Made by a program: the position numbers and the translations under genes. The notes beneath the pieces were generated by a model. It had not been told where the DNA came from. It saw only the letters and a list, made by a program, of their open reading frames with translations, and did no database searches. From Theobroma cacao (Eukaryota; Streptophyta; Magnoliopsida; Malvales; Malvaceae), in contig NC_030850.1 of the NCBI RefSeq assembly GCF_000208745.1, positions 18,380,654-18,444,653 of the forward strand: a DNA stretch of 64,000 nt, given 5' to 3'. Positions 22,330-33,159 of the stretch are shown here, in pieces; position 1 is the stretch's first letter; each line of letters opens with the position of its first letter.

Positions 22330-22515
22330 AGTTACAAGACAAACTTAGTTATAAGGAGTAGCTTGTAGACATATTGGATCAAAAAGTGAAACGACTTTGC
22401 TCCAAAGACATTGTTACAATGAAAGTGTTGTTGCAAAGCCATTTAGTTAAGGAAGCCACATGGGAGCTTGAAGAGAAAATGCAAGAGAAATATCCCCACC
22501 TTTTTGAGGTTTGAT
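22330..22515 (+). pseudogene. Element C C-terminal chromodomain (degraded)
   Basis: The end of the polyprotein reads VDILDQKVKRL, TMKVLLQSHLVKEATWE and KYPHLFEV, matching the C-terminal chromodomain that follows integrase in Tekay/Del chromoviruses. This domain is thought to direct integration to heterochromatin. One stop (TAG, near 22362) precedes it. It ends with TGA about 65 bp before the 3' LTR. Confidence 0.75.
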
Positions 22516-22565
22516 ATATGTTTTAACTTGTGGTGTATAATTAAAATTTGAGGATGAATTTCCTA

Positions 22566-22579
22566 TAAGGAAGGGAGAA
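22566..22579 (+). other. Polypurine tract of element C
   Basis: AAGGAAGGGAGAA directly precedes the TGTAAAACCC LTR start and would prime plus-strand DNA synthesis. It fixes the 5' border of the C 3' LTR. Confidence 0.8.
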
Positions 22580-22891
22580 TGTAAAACCCTTAATTTTTTA
22601 TGTAAACTAAGTTAACTAAAGATAAGTTATGAAATATATTGTGCTTCAAGGACTTTGATGATATGTTAAGTATGCCAAGTGTATGGTAGTATGCATATTA
22701 TCACTCAAGCAAATTTTTAAGAAAATATGTGATAAAATCTTATACTTTGAGGCTTTAATTTAAATTTGATGTAAGATTAAGGATATTTGTGTATGGATTA
22801 GAGTTATATGAATTCTTTGAAGTGTGATATCAGTTGGGAATCATCTTGGCGTGTTAAGTTTGGAAAGCTGAAAACTGCATACAGGGGAAAA

Positions 22892-23166
22892 TGTATTGTT
22901 ACATTCTTGATAGGATGAACAATATAAGATACATGAAAGAAATTGTATCGATACATTCTTAGAAGGATGAACATCTTACATCGTCCAAATGTATCAATAG
23001 ATTTGAAGCAAAGATCATCTGTAGAGCACCTAGGGGAAAAAGTATCAATACATTTCTCCATGTATCGATACATTTAGGGCAGTGAGTATTCTGCCTAAAA
23101 TCTATTGATACATTGCCCCAATGTATCAATAGATTTAGTCAAAATACGTGTAAATGTATTGATACA
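22892..23166. repeat. Palindrome array TGTATCGATACA in LTR C
   Basis: At least eight copies of a 12-bp palindrome occur at about 22892, 22944, 22990, 23041, 23061, 23101, 23122 and 23155. The copies at 22944-22955 and 23061-23072 are perfect. The others carry CG to TG/CA changes or an AGA/TCT end. The A' insertion follows immediately (23195). Confidence 0.9.
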
Positions 23167-25000
23167 TTCCTAGGTTAAGGCAAAAATAAAAAGGTGTGAT
23201 ACCCCGTACCCCCGTATAGTAGTTAACATAATTGTATCGATAAGATGAAGGGCTAATTGATGTGATTTAAGTGTCAAAGAGCGGTGGAAGGTAAAAGGAA
23301 TATTCTATAGTAAAATATTCTGCACGCGAGGAAACAATAATTAAATAATAATACTTTTATTGAAGAAGAATTAGCAAGATAAAAAGTGATTCGGAAGTGA
23401 ATCAGGGCATAATAAGACATTTTGGGTTCCAAGAAGATAAGTGAAAAATCTAAGAATAAAATTATATTATATTAATAAAATAATATTAAAATATTAATAT
23501 TTTATTTGATGCAGAAATTAGTCATGAAGGAGTATATGGTCAATCTAAGTGGGGGAAAAGAAGAGTGAGGGAATTTCAGAGAAAAACAACGTTAATGGGG
23601 CCTGCATGTCTTTATTAAATAAAGCTAGCATGGGTAAGTATATATTTAAATATTATGATGATACCGCGTTGAAGTGCAAACTTTATATTTTGTTTGCACA
23701 CATGTAAAGGAAGAAAAATAGAAGAAAATTGGAATTAAAAGATTGTTGGGAGGACTACATGAAAAAAAGGAGAAACGTCGAGGGCAAAACAATAATTTTT
23801 CCATGAGCTTGGTCAAAGCTTCCAAATAAAGCTTTGACTCTTTTTTTCCTTAACCATGGCTGATCCTTATCTTCTCTGAAAGGCATTTTCTTCTCCATCT
23901 TCTTCCTCCCATGCCATTTTCCTTTCTACACCATAAAAATCAAGTTTTTCTCTTCTTATTTCTCTTTTTTTCTTACTTCTCCATTCTCCTACCCCTTTAT
24001 TCGTCCAACCCGTAACTCTTAACCTCATTTTTCATCCCAGCTAAACCTTAGGAGAGAGAAAGGAAGAAAGAAGAAAGGAAAGAAAGAAAGGAAAAAGGAA
24101 GAGAAAAGCTCGGATGAGGCTCGGCCTTGGAGGAGAAAAGAGAAAATTGAGAGGTTTTCCTCCTCACCCACACACCGTTGTTGAGGTTTGAAAAGATTTT
24201 GGTGATTTGCCTTGTGGATTTCAAGGTAAGGAAGGTAGAAATTGATGTTTTGTTTGAAAGCATGTAGTTTAAACCAATTATGATGTGAGGTTTCATTTGT
24301 GCTAGCAAAGATCAATAAAGATCCAAGGAACCCGAGACATGCATGTGGACGAATCTTGGAATGCGCGGTGATTTTAAGCTAGATTAAGTGGTGGGTAAGT
24401 GTTATAACCTCTAAATCATAAGTAGAAAGGAAAAATGAGATATGTATTGATTGTTTGTGCTTGTGGCAGCATGTAAAAGTAAATTATGGTGCATGTGGAC
24501 TTAGAAAATTCTTGATGGAAGTAAATTTATAGTTGCTACCCTATGCTAGGTTATTGGTGTGGAAATGATGGTCGAACTTGATAAATATCCTTAGAAAAGA
24601 TTAATATATGTGCTAGACTCATAAACAAGTTATTGGTATTTATAATCTAAAGAATTACGCAAGCAAAGGATAAAGCTAACTTTGGTAAAAATGTGTCAAG
24701 ATATAAGTTAGTTGACTAAGTATTCACAATTGAATGAAAAAGAGAAGTAGAAATGATATATACTAAAGATATTGAATTTGGATTGTTGCTAGGAAGTGCA
24801 AAAATAAAGATAGTGTACTACAGTGGAATGCCGGAGGAAATAACGAGCAAACGGCAAGTAGAAATAGCTAGATACGCCTCCGAATTAATAGTGATATAGT
24901 ATCTTGCTGTCGTAAGGTGAGTGAACTTGCATTTAAAACATTTTGAACGAGTGTGCAAATGTTTGAATAAAGTATTTAAATATCCTTGGTTGACTAGTTT

Positions 25001-28000
25001 TGTCAAGCCCAGCTCTATTATATACTTGCCATGTCATTCATGTACTTGATAGCATGTCTGCATACTTTGATGCCTCAGAAAATCGTTAAAAGTCAATATC
25101 GTACCTAGTGGTACAATTAAGTCGATTAATACCTCGAACTAGTCCAAATAGAGACTTAAGGATGTATTTGAGAGTTATTGAACCTTAGAATCTCTTAAAA
25201 TGGTGATTCAGAGTTCGAAGATTAATTTGGAATCCAATAGGGAATTTTTATAACGTTGAGGCAAAATGGTCATTTTACCACTCGAGGGCAAAAATTGGAA
25301 TGTTGAACGAGATTTTTGACCAAGTTTGACTATTTGGAGCATAATTTGAATTTGAGAAGTGAAAAATTCTAATTTCGACATTTTTTCGAGCATAAGGGTA
25401 AATCGATCATTTCACGTGTCCATGAGAACGTAATTGAAATTTTTGAAGTTTTACACCACCGAGACAGTTATCAAGCCCATGAATTTCACCTGTTATCTTT
25501 TTTATACTTTGGATAATTAAGGTATTATATGTGGTGGTAAGAAAATGCTTAATAGTTAAGTTTTAACCATGAACCATTCACACGTTGACACGTGTCAAGC
25601 TTTAATTCTTTTATAATTTTCTTTATAAACCAACATAAACCTCTCCCAATTCTTCTTTCATTGCCGTGCAAGCCAAAGAAAAGGGGGGAAAGAATAGAAA
25701 CAACCCTTGAGGAAGAAAATTCAAGAGAAATTCATCGGTTACGGAAAAACGAAGCGATCTATGGTAAGATTTCACGATTTTAGCTTAAGATTCACCTCTC
25801 CCATGCTTTCTTTTTCATTATCTATGGTTGAAACCCAAACTTTCATGAAGGAGGCCATGTTGGCCGAATCAAGGGGGGGAGGTTTTGATGACGGTTTTTG
25901 TTACATTTCATGCTATCTAGGTGTTTTTAGTTGTTTTGTGATATTTGGTATGAAAAACAAGCAAGAAAACCACATGACCTTCACTAAACCCTCTTTGGCC
26001 GAATTTAATAGGGGATATATTGATGATGAATTTTGTTATATTTCATATTATTTAGCTCGTATTTGATGATTTATGGTGTCGGATATCAACAATGGTTATC
26101 GAAAAGTATAGTGCCTTTAGTAAACGACTTGAACGACAACAAGAAAATCATGGTAAATGGACTTGAATTTGATTTCTAATGATATATAAGGATTTATTGG
26201 ACTGTGTTAACACTGATTAGCACATTAGTTCAAAATCGGAATGAGTTTCGGATGTGATCATTTAAGTCACAATCAAGTTCATTGAGGTACTTTAGGTGTA
26301 TTGGGAGTACCGAAAGTGCAATGAATCTATTTGGAGTTGAATCGGATGTTTTGGCAAATTAAACAGTGTATAGTGCGAGTTAGGTCGAATACCGTTTCAG
26401 TCCAATAAAAATTGAACCTACGTAGAACACCATCTTTAAGTGATTATTCGAACATTTCTCATTCAATTTCATGCATTCATATAAAGCCTGGAATAGTTTT
26501 ATAACAGTTTGGCACAAATGTATTGAATTACTTGTTGTGTATTAGGTATAGGTGGTGAGCCCTTTGGTAAGGGTAAAGATATCGTACCCAAAGACCAGGA
26601 GCAGGAGTACTTCCGTTATTGTGAGTAATCAGACTATCATCTTAACTATCTAAAGTAGTTTATACTTGTTTTTATGATTTTAAAGAATAATGAACTTAAA
26701 TTGTAAACTATTATGTTTTATAATTGAAGTGTTGGTTAAATGAAATGAGATTCATAATTTGGTTTGAAATTGAATCCTGGTTTTGGAAATTGAGTAAGTG
26801 GAGACTATATACATGTGTTATATATATGTTTTGACTATTGTTAGTTATGCTGACCATGCTTTGTAATAAATGTATCGGCATAATGGGATTTGTAATTAAC
26901 ATATGGTTTGAATTGATAGCTTATGACAATGTGATGGCATGAATGGCTGGATTTGTGTTTGTGTGGAATTTATGAACTGTTTTGCTTTACCTTGACAGGC
27001 TGGGTAATATCATATTAGCCATGTCATATTGTCAAAATTTTTATTAATTTGGTGGGGGAATTGATTAGCTTACTGCAGTGAGCGAGTTTCCATGGACCGG
27101 CCTATTAGAGGGGCACGGTAAATCCCGTCATATTTTACCTTAGTATGAGAGGCGCGGAGGGTATCTCCTAGGTAGTTTAAAGTTCACTTCACGCCAAACC
27201 ACCACTTGAGGGTGAAACTCAGCCAACGCCAAGGAACGATTGTGTTTTTAAATGTAAAAACATGTTTTATGTGTCTATGTTATTTTAATAGCCTTGGCGG
27301 ACTCGGTTGGATGCCCTGCGCAAGGTGTCACCGAGTACAAGTTTTGACATGAGCGAAGTTTTGAAGAGAGTCATAAGCCTTGTTGATTTTTTCGATGAAA
27401 TGCAACTGTTTTATATGGGTTGAAATGAGTTTTAATGTTATGAATCATATTATGATGAGATTTTTTAAATTGTCTCAATTTACTTGGCTTTAGAAGTTAT
27501 AGATGATCTTTGCTTACTCACTAGGTTTATAAAAACTCACCACCCTTTTTTCACCCATTTCATGGTCATGGTAGTCTGTAGACTGCCGATTTTGTCGAGG
27601 GTTTGCTTTTGGATTCGCACCCTTAGAAATCGTGGGTTTACGGTCATGTTTATTTTTATTATTTGGGGCTCACATGTCATTGTAGAATATTTTTGTATAC
27701 CTTGGCGCAATGTGCTATTATATATACGAATTTATTTTCTTATTACTTTTCATTAACTATTTAAGTATAATTTTATAAATATTGTTTTATATGAAAATGG
27801 AATATTTTATTCAATACTTTTATTTAGTTTGATTAGCTATAATTGCACTTTAAATGGATGATTTAGATACTTAAATTTATTTTTAGATATGAAATGTATA
27901 TTTTTCATTTATATATTATATTTTTAGCAAGTTTCGAATTTTTTGAATAAAATGACCAAAATACCCCTATTCGGTAGAAATTACTTTTTGATTGTCTTTG

Positions 28001-28177
28001 ACTTGAAAATAGTCTATATTCCTTTAAAATATGATATTTAGTAACTGCTACTCACAGGGGAGGTGGAGAACTGATGCTAGAGCCTTGCGAGGGTTCGGTT
28101 GACATTCCGAGTAAGGTATGTCTATCGGGACATCGCAGCGGTTGTCACAGGCTCGAAGAGAGTACCGGGTCATGATA
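25001..28177 (+). mobile_element. Element B 5' LTR
   Basis: It starts TGTCAAGCCCAGC and ends GGGTCATGATA; the 3' copy keeps the canonical TGACA end. It contains an internal partial duplication near 25858-26058, with TTGGCCGAAT as landmark. A 119-codon open reading frame over it (25707-26066) is not preserved in the other LTR copies and is not annotated as a gene. No minisatellite or palindrome array is seen in this LTR family. Confidence 0.92.
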
Positions 28178-28184
28178 ATTTAAT

Positions 28185-28198
28185 TGGTATCAGAGCCA
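28185..28198 (+). other. Primer-binding site (initiator methionine tRNA) of element B
   Basis: TGGTATCAGAGCCA lies 7 nt after the 5' LTR end. This is the standard complement of the 3' end of plant tRNA-iMet and primes minus-strand DNA synthesis. Confidence 0.95.
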
Positions 28199-28339
28199 TT
28201 GGTTTTAAAGTTATTTTGAAAAAAACAAAACTACAGTGTCAGTGTGACCCCAAGTTAAGTTAGATTAAGTTGAATGCATGCATCTGCATATAGGACCTGA
28301 AGTTGTCTAAACTCGTTCTGTTTCTTCTTATAGATCATT

Positions 28340-29720
28340 ATGCCTCTGTGACATGGATTCCCACCTCTCACTAGATCAATCGGGAGGGGAATAGGTCGTT
28401 CTTGACATCGTCAATCAGATCCTATAGAAGAGGAATCAATTGCGTCTACTTTTCGAGCAGAACCTACTACTGAACAGACTAAGACTCTTCCACATCCTCC
28501 ACCTCCTCCACTACCTACTGATATTCCTGCCATGTCTCCTGAGGCAGTTCAAGCATTGGCAGCTTTCCTCACTGCTATTACTGGCCAGGCTCAAGCTGGT
28601 CAAGCTTCTCTAGCTGCACCTCTAGTGCCACCACCACCATCTCCTGTTCCGCCATAAGTACCTGATGTCTCCATTTCTAAGAAACTTAAGGAGGCTAGAC
28701 AGCTCGACTGCATTTCTGTTAAGGGTGATCTAGACACACCCGCAGCTAAGGACTAGATCATTCAGGTTTCTAAGATACTTACTGATATGAGACTAAATGA
28801 TGATATCAAATTGATGGTAGCCACTAGATTGCTTGAGATGAGGGCCCGTACTTGGTGGAACTCAATGAAATCTCGTTCTACCACTCCTCTAACCTGGTTA
28901 GATTTTCTACGAGAGTTCGACGGCCAATATTATACTTATTTTCATAAAAAGGAAAAGAATAGGAAATTCTTGAGTCTGAAACAGGGGAGTTTAACAGTAG
29001 AGGAGTATGAGGCTCATTTTAACGAGCTTATGTCTTATGTGCCCGATCTGGTGAAGACTGAGTGGGATCAGGCTAATTACTTTGAGGAAGGGCTCCGAAA
29101 TGAAATCAAAGACCATATGATAGTGACGTGTAGGGAGCCGTATAAAGAGGTTGTGCAGATGGCTTTACGGGCTGAGAAACTTGCAACTGAGAATAGGAGA
29201 ATTCGAGCCGAGTTTGCTAAGAGGAAAAATCTGAATACATCTTCCAATCAGCCATCGAAAAAGAGGAAGGATTCATTTGCTTCAGGGAGTGTTATCACTA
29301 CTGCAGTAGCATCTAATCGACCCTCATCTCTACAGCCACAGCAGAAGTTTTCTAGATTCAGTAGATTAGTGGCGAGTGCTCCTGAAAAGAGTTTTGGGGG
29401 TTCTAATAGATGTAAAAACTATGGGAGATCACATGCCGGGCCGTGTAGAGAGCCCTTGTGATGTTTTCAATGTGGTCAGCAGAGCCACATGAGGAGTGCT
29501 TGCTCGCAGATAGGATGAGCTACTGTAGCTGTTTCATCTCCCCAAGTTCGCACAGATATTCAGAGAAAAGATTCTTCTAGGTCACAGTCGAGACAGGGTG
29601 TAGCGATGCGATCCGGTGTGGGGAATAATACCCTAGTGCATCCACCCTCTAGACAACAGACTCATACCCCGACAAGAGTTTTTATTGTGACAGAGGAAGA
29701 GGCATGAGTTTGACCTAGTG
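28340..29720 (+). pseudogene. Element B gag (stops only, no frameshift)
   Basis: The ATG at 28340 is in the same frame as all downstream domains and is a plausible gag start. A Pro/Ala-rich N-terminal segment (28480-28660) is followed by the capsid region, which is open from 28787 to 29461 (MRLNDDIKLM, ARTWWNSMK, FLREFDGQYY, SLTVEEYEAHF). A basic tail and an intact CCHC knuckle CFQCGQQSHMRSAC at 29462-29503 come next. In-frame stops occur near 28349, 28403, 28655, 28754, 29459, 29516, 29705 and 29711; all are one transition away from a sense codon. Gag forms the cytoplasmic particle. As written it is not translatable in full. Confidence 0.88.
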
Positions 29721-30145
29721 CAGTGACAGATACCATGTTTGTATTTGACAGAGATGCTTATGTCTTAATTGATTATAGTTTGGATAGATCATATGTGAGC
29801 ACGACATTCGCATCCTTTTTTAATAGAAACCTGTCACCTTTAGAGGAAGAATATGTAGTTCATACCCCTCTAGGAGAACATTTGGTTAGAAACACCTATT
29901 ATAGAGATTGTGGAATAAGGGTTGGTGAGGAAAAATTCAGGGTTGACTTAATTCCCTTAGAAATCTGGGATTTTGATTTGATATTAGGTATGGATTGGTT
30001 GACTACACATCGGGTGAATATGGATTGTTTCAGAAAGGAAGTTGTACTTCATAATTTTGAAGGAGTAGAAGTTATATTTGCAAGGGAACATCGAGAATTA
30101 CCATCTTGTGTAATCTCAACTATCAAGGCTTTGAAACTAGTGTAA
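29721..30145 (+). pseudogene. Element B protease (active-site box altered)
   Basis: This retropepsin-like domain lies in the common frame and is open for 140 codons. The catalytic box, normally D-S/T-G, reads LIDYSLDRSYVS near 29765-29800: Asp is present, but the following two residues are Tyr-Ser, so activity is doubtful. The domain ends with DLILGMDWL (29977-30003) and a basic stretch, then TAA at 30143. Confidence 0.85.
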
Positions 30146-31000
30146 AAAGGGTATCCGGCTTATCTAGCACATGTGATTGATACCTCAAAGGGAGAACCTA
30201 AGTTAGAGGATGTCCCAATAGTAAATGAGTTCTTTGATGTGTTTCTGGATGAATTATTGGGACTACCTCCTGATCGAGAGTTTGAGTTCTCTATTGATCT
30301 ACTTCCGGGTACCGCACTTATTTTCATTCCTCTGTATCAGATGGCCCCGACAGAGTCAAAGGAGTTGAAAATCCAGCTGCAAGACTTGGTAGGTAAGGGT
30401 TTTATTCACCCTAGTACTTCTCTTTAGGGTGCGCCAGTCCTGTTTGTAAAAAAGAAGGATGGCACTCTTTGGTTATGTATTGACTACCGTCAGCTGAACC
30501 GAGTGACCATCAAGAATAATTATCTTCTACCACGGATTGATGATTTTTTTGATCAGCTACAGGGTTCTATGGTGTTTTCTAAGATTGATCTGAGGTCTAG
30601 GTATCATCAGTTGAAAATCAAGGAGTAGGACGTACCCAAGACTTCTTTCAAGACTCGTTATGGGCATTACGAGCTTTTGGTTATGCCTTTAGGTTTAACT
30701 AATGCCCCGGTAGCTTTTATGGATCTTATGAACAGGGTGTTCCACTCGTACTTGGATAAGTTCGTGATAGTGTTCATAGATGACATCCTGGTGTATTCAA
30801 AGGATGATGCTGAACATGTTGTCCATTTGTGCATTGTGCTGCAAACTTTGCGCAAGGGACAACTCTATGCCAAGTTCTCCAAATGTGAGTTTTGGTTGAG
30901 GGAAGTAGTTTTCTTGGGACATGTTGTGTCGGGAGCTAGAATTTATGTCAATCCCAAGAAGATTGATGCAATCTTATAGTGGGAGCAACCAAAAACAGTG
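30146..31000 (+). pseudogene. Element B reverse transcriptase (FIDD intact, three stops)
   Basis: All usual gypsy landmarks are present in one frame: [67 protein letters not shown] and the catalytic [11 protein letters not shown] at about 30770-30802, with both Asp residues. Stops are TAG at 30425, 30626 and 30977, where relatives have Trp or Gln. Otherwise the domain looks well preserved. It copies element RNA into DNA within the particle. Confidence 0.92.
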
Positions 31001-31579
31001 ATAGAAATTCAGAGTTTCCTTGGTTTAGTTGGTTACTATAGAAGGTTTGTTCAGGGGTTCTCATTAATAGCTGCTCCTTTGACTCGTCTAACTCATAAAG
31101 GAGTCAAGTTTGAGTGGGATGATGTTTGTGAGAGTCGGTTTCAAGAGCTTAAGAATCGGTTGACCTCCACCCCTGTCTTGACACTTCTTGTTAGTGGGAA
31201 AGAATTTGTGGTGTACAGTGATGCCTCTAAATTGGGATTAGGGTACGTGTTAATACAAGATGAGAAAGTAGTAGTTTATGCTTCTCGGAAGTTGAAGAAG
31301 CATGAAACGAATTACCCTACTCACGATTTGGAGTTGGCAGCAGTAGTCTTTGCATTGAAGATCTGGAGGCATTACTTATACGGTGAGCATTGTTGAATCT
31401 TTATCGACCACAAAAGCTTGAAATATTTGGTCACCAAGAAAGAACTCAACCTGAGACAGAAACGATGGTTAGAGTTGATTAAGGATTATGACTTAGTGAT
31501 TGATTATCATCCGGGGAAGGCAAATGTTGTAGCAGATGCCTTGAGTCGTAAATCCTCATCTTCATTAGCATCACTTTAG
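31001..31579 (+). pseudogene. Element B RNase H and connection domain
   Basis: The connection segment ([17 protein letters not shown], 31010-31060) is followed by RNase H with [35 protein letters not shown] and the terminal [16 protein letters not shown] (31510-31557). Stops are TGA at 31394 and TAG at 31577. The frame is continuous with reverse transcriptase. Confidence 0.9.
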
Positions 31580-32938
31580 AATTCTTATCTTCCGATGCTA
31601 CTTGAGATGAAATCTCTAGGGATCCAGTTGAGTAATGGTAAGGATGGAACCCTACTTGTTAGTTTTGTTGTGAGACCCTTACTGTTGAATCAAATCAAGG
31701 AATTGCAGAAGTCTGATGATGAATTGAAACGAGAAGTTCAAAAGTTATGAGATGGAGAAACTAATGAATTCAGACTCGATGATGATGGTATCTTGATGCT
31801 TGGGGACTGAGTTTGTGTCCCTAAGGATAATCAACTTAGAAGGGCTATTTTGGAGGAAGCTCATTCTTTCGCCTATGCTTTACATCTCAGTAGCACCAAA
31901 ATGTACAGGACTATCAAGGAAAGTTACTGGTGGCCGGGTATGAAACGAGACATAGCCGAGTTTGTGACGAAATGTCTAACATGCCAACAGATCAAGGTGA
32001 AACATCAGAAACCATCGGGTACTCTTCAGCCTCTGCCTATCCTTGAATGGAAAAGGGATCACGTGACTATGGACTTTGTATTAGGTTTACCGTGGATGTA
32101 GAGTGGGAAGGATGTTAATTGGGTGATTGTGGATAGATTGACTAAGTCCACCCATTTCTTGGCTATCCATAGCACATATTCCATTGAGAAACTAGCTAAG
32201 CTTTATATAGATGAGATAGTGAGATTGCATGGAGTCCTAATTTTTATCGTGTCAAATTGAGACCCCCAGTTCACTTCTCGATTCTGGCCGAAATTCCAAG
32301 AGGGTCTTAGAACTAATTTGAGGTTTAGTACTGCCTTTCATCCATAGATAGATGGTCAGTCTGAAAGGACCATTCAGAGTTTGAAGGATATGTTACGGGC
32401 TTGTGTCATTGACTTTACTAGGAGTTGGGACAAATACTTGTCGTTGGTGGAGTTCGCATATAATAATAGTTTTCAGTCTAGTATTGGGATGGCACCATAT
32501 GAGGCTCTGTATGGGAGAAAGTCCCGAACTCCACTTTGTTGGGATGAAGTGGGTGAGAGGAAATTGTTTCATGTAGAGTTGATTGATCTGACTAATGACA
32601 AGAACAAGGTTATCCGAGAGCGATTAAAGACAGCTTAAGACAACCAAAAGAATTACTCTGATAGACGAAGAAAAGATCTAGAATTTGAAGTTGATGATAG
32701 AGTTTTTTTTAAGGATTCTCCTTGGAAATGTGTGATTCAGTTTGCAAAGCGAGGAAAGCTCAATCCAAGATACATTGGACCTTTTCATATCATTGAAAGG
32801 ATTAGGCCAGTGGCATATACATTAGGATTACCCCTAGAGTTGGATCGGATTCACAACATCTTCCACGTCTCGATGCTGAAGAACTATGTACCTGATCCAT
32901 CCCATATCCTCGAGGTACCTCCGATTGAGTTGTAGGAA
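31580..32938 (+). pseudogene. Element B integrase (second catalytic Asp changed)
   Basis: The HHCC zinc domain is complete at 31856-31995 (AHSFAYALH ... CLTC). The core has the first Asp in MDFVLGLP near 32070. The position of the second catalytic Asp reads Asn in the segment S-N-stop-D-P-Q-F near 32252-32270. The Glu is present in GQSERTIQ near 32355-32375. The C-terminal half shows YNNSFQSSIGMAPYEALYGR and the GPFHIIERI / [13 protein letters not shown] segments. Stops occur near 31748, 31808, 32099, 32258, 32345, 32636 and 32933. The altered catalytic residue plus stops make it inactive as written. Confidence 0.9.
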
Positions 32939-33120
32939 GATTTAGAGTTCGAGGTTAGACTTGTATGTATTCTAGATAGAAAGGATGAAGTGTTGAGGAA
33001 TAAGAGCATCCCAATGGTTAAGGTGTTGTGGAAGAATGCTAAGATGGAAGAGATGACGTGGGAAGTTGAGCATCAGATGAGAAGCCAATACCCACATCTT
33101 TTCTTCGAGCCTAGAAGTGA
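32939..33120 (+). pseudogene. Element B C-terminal chromodomain
   Basis: In frame after integrase: VCILDRKDEVLR, IPMVKVLWKNAKMEEMTWE and QYPHLFFE. This matches the chromodomain of Tekay/Del elements, which is linked to targeting of heterochromatin. The open reading continues into the 3' LTR to 33208, so the natural stop is unclear. Confidence 0.8.
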
Positions 33121-33145
33121 AATTTTACGATCAAAATTTTATTTT

Positions 33146-33159
33146 CAGGGGGGTAGTGC
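33146..33159 (+). other. Polypurine tract of element B
   Basis: CAGGGGGGTAGTGC lies directly before the 3' LTR start (TCTCAAGCC, a decayed TGTCAAGCC). The G run is typical of chromovirus plus-strand primers. Confidence 0.8.

Noticed and set aside
25707..26066. Plus-strand reading of 119 codons in the element B 5' LTR
   Set aside because: It is interrupted in the 3' LTR copy (stop and indel differences near 34060-34100) and overlaps an internal duplication; most likely chance.
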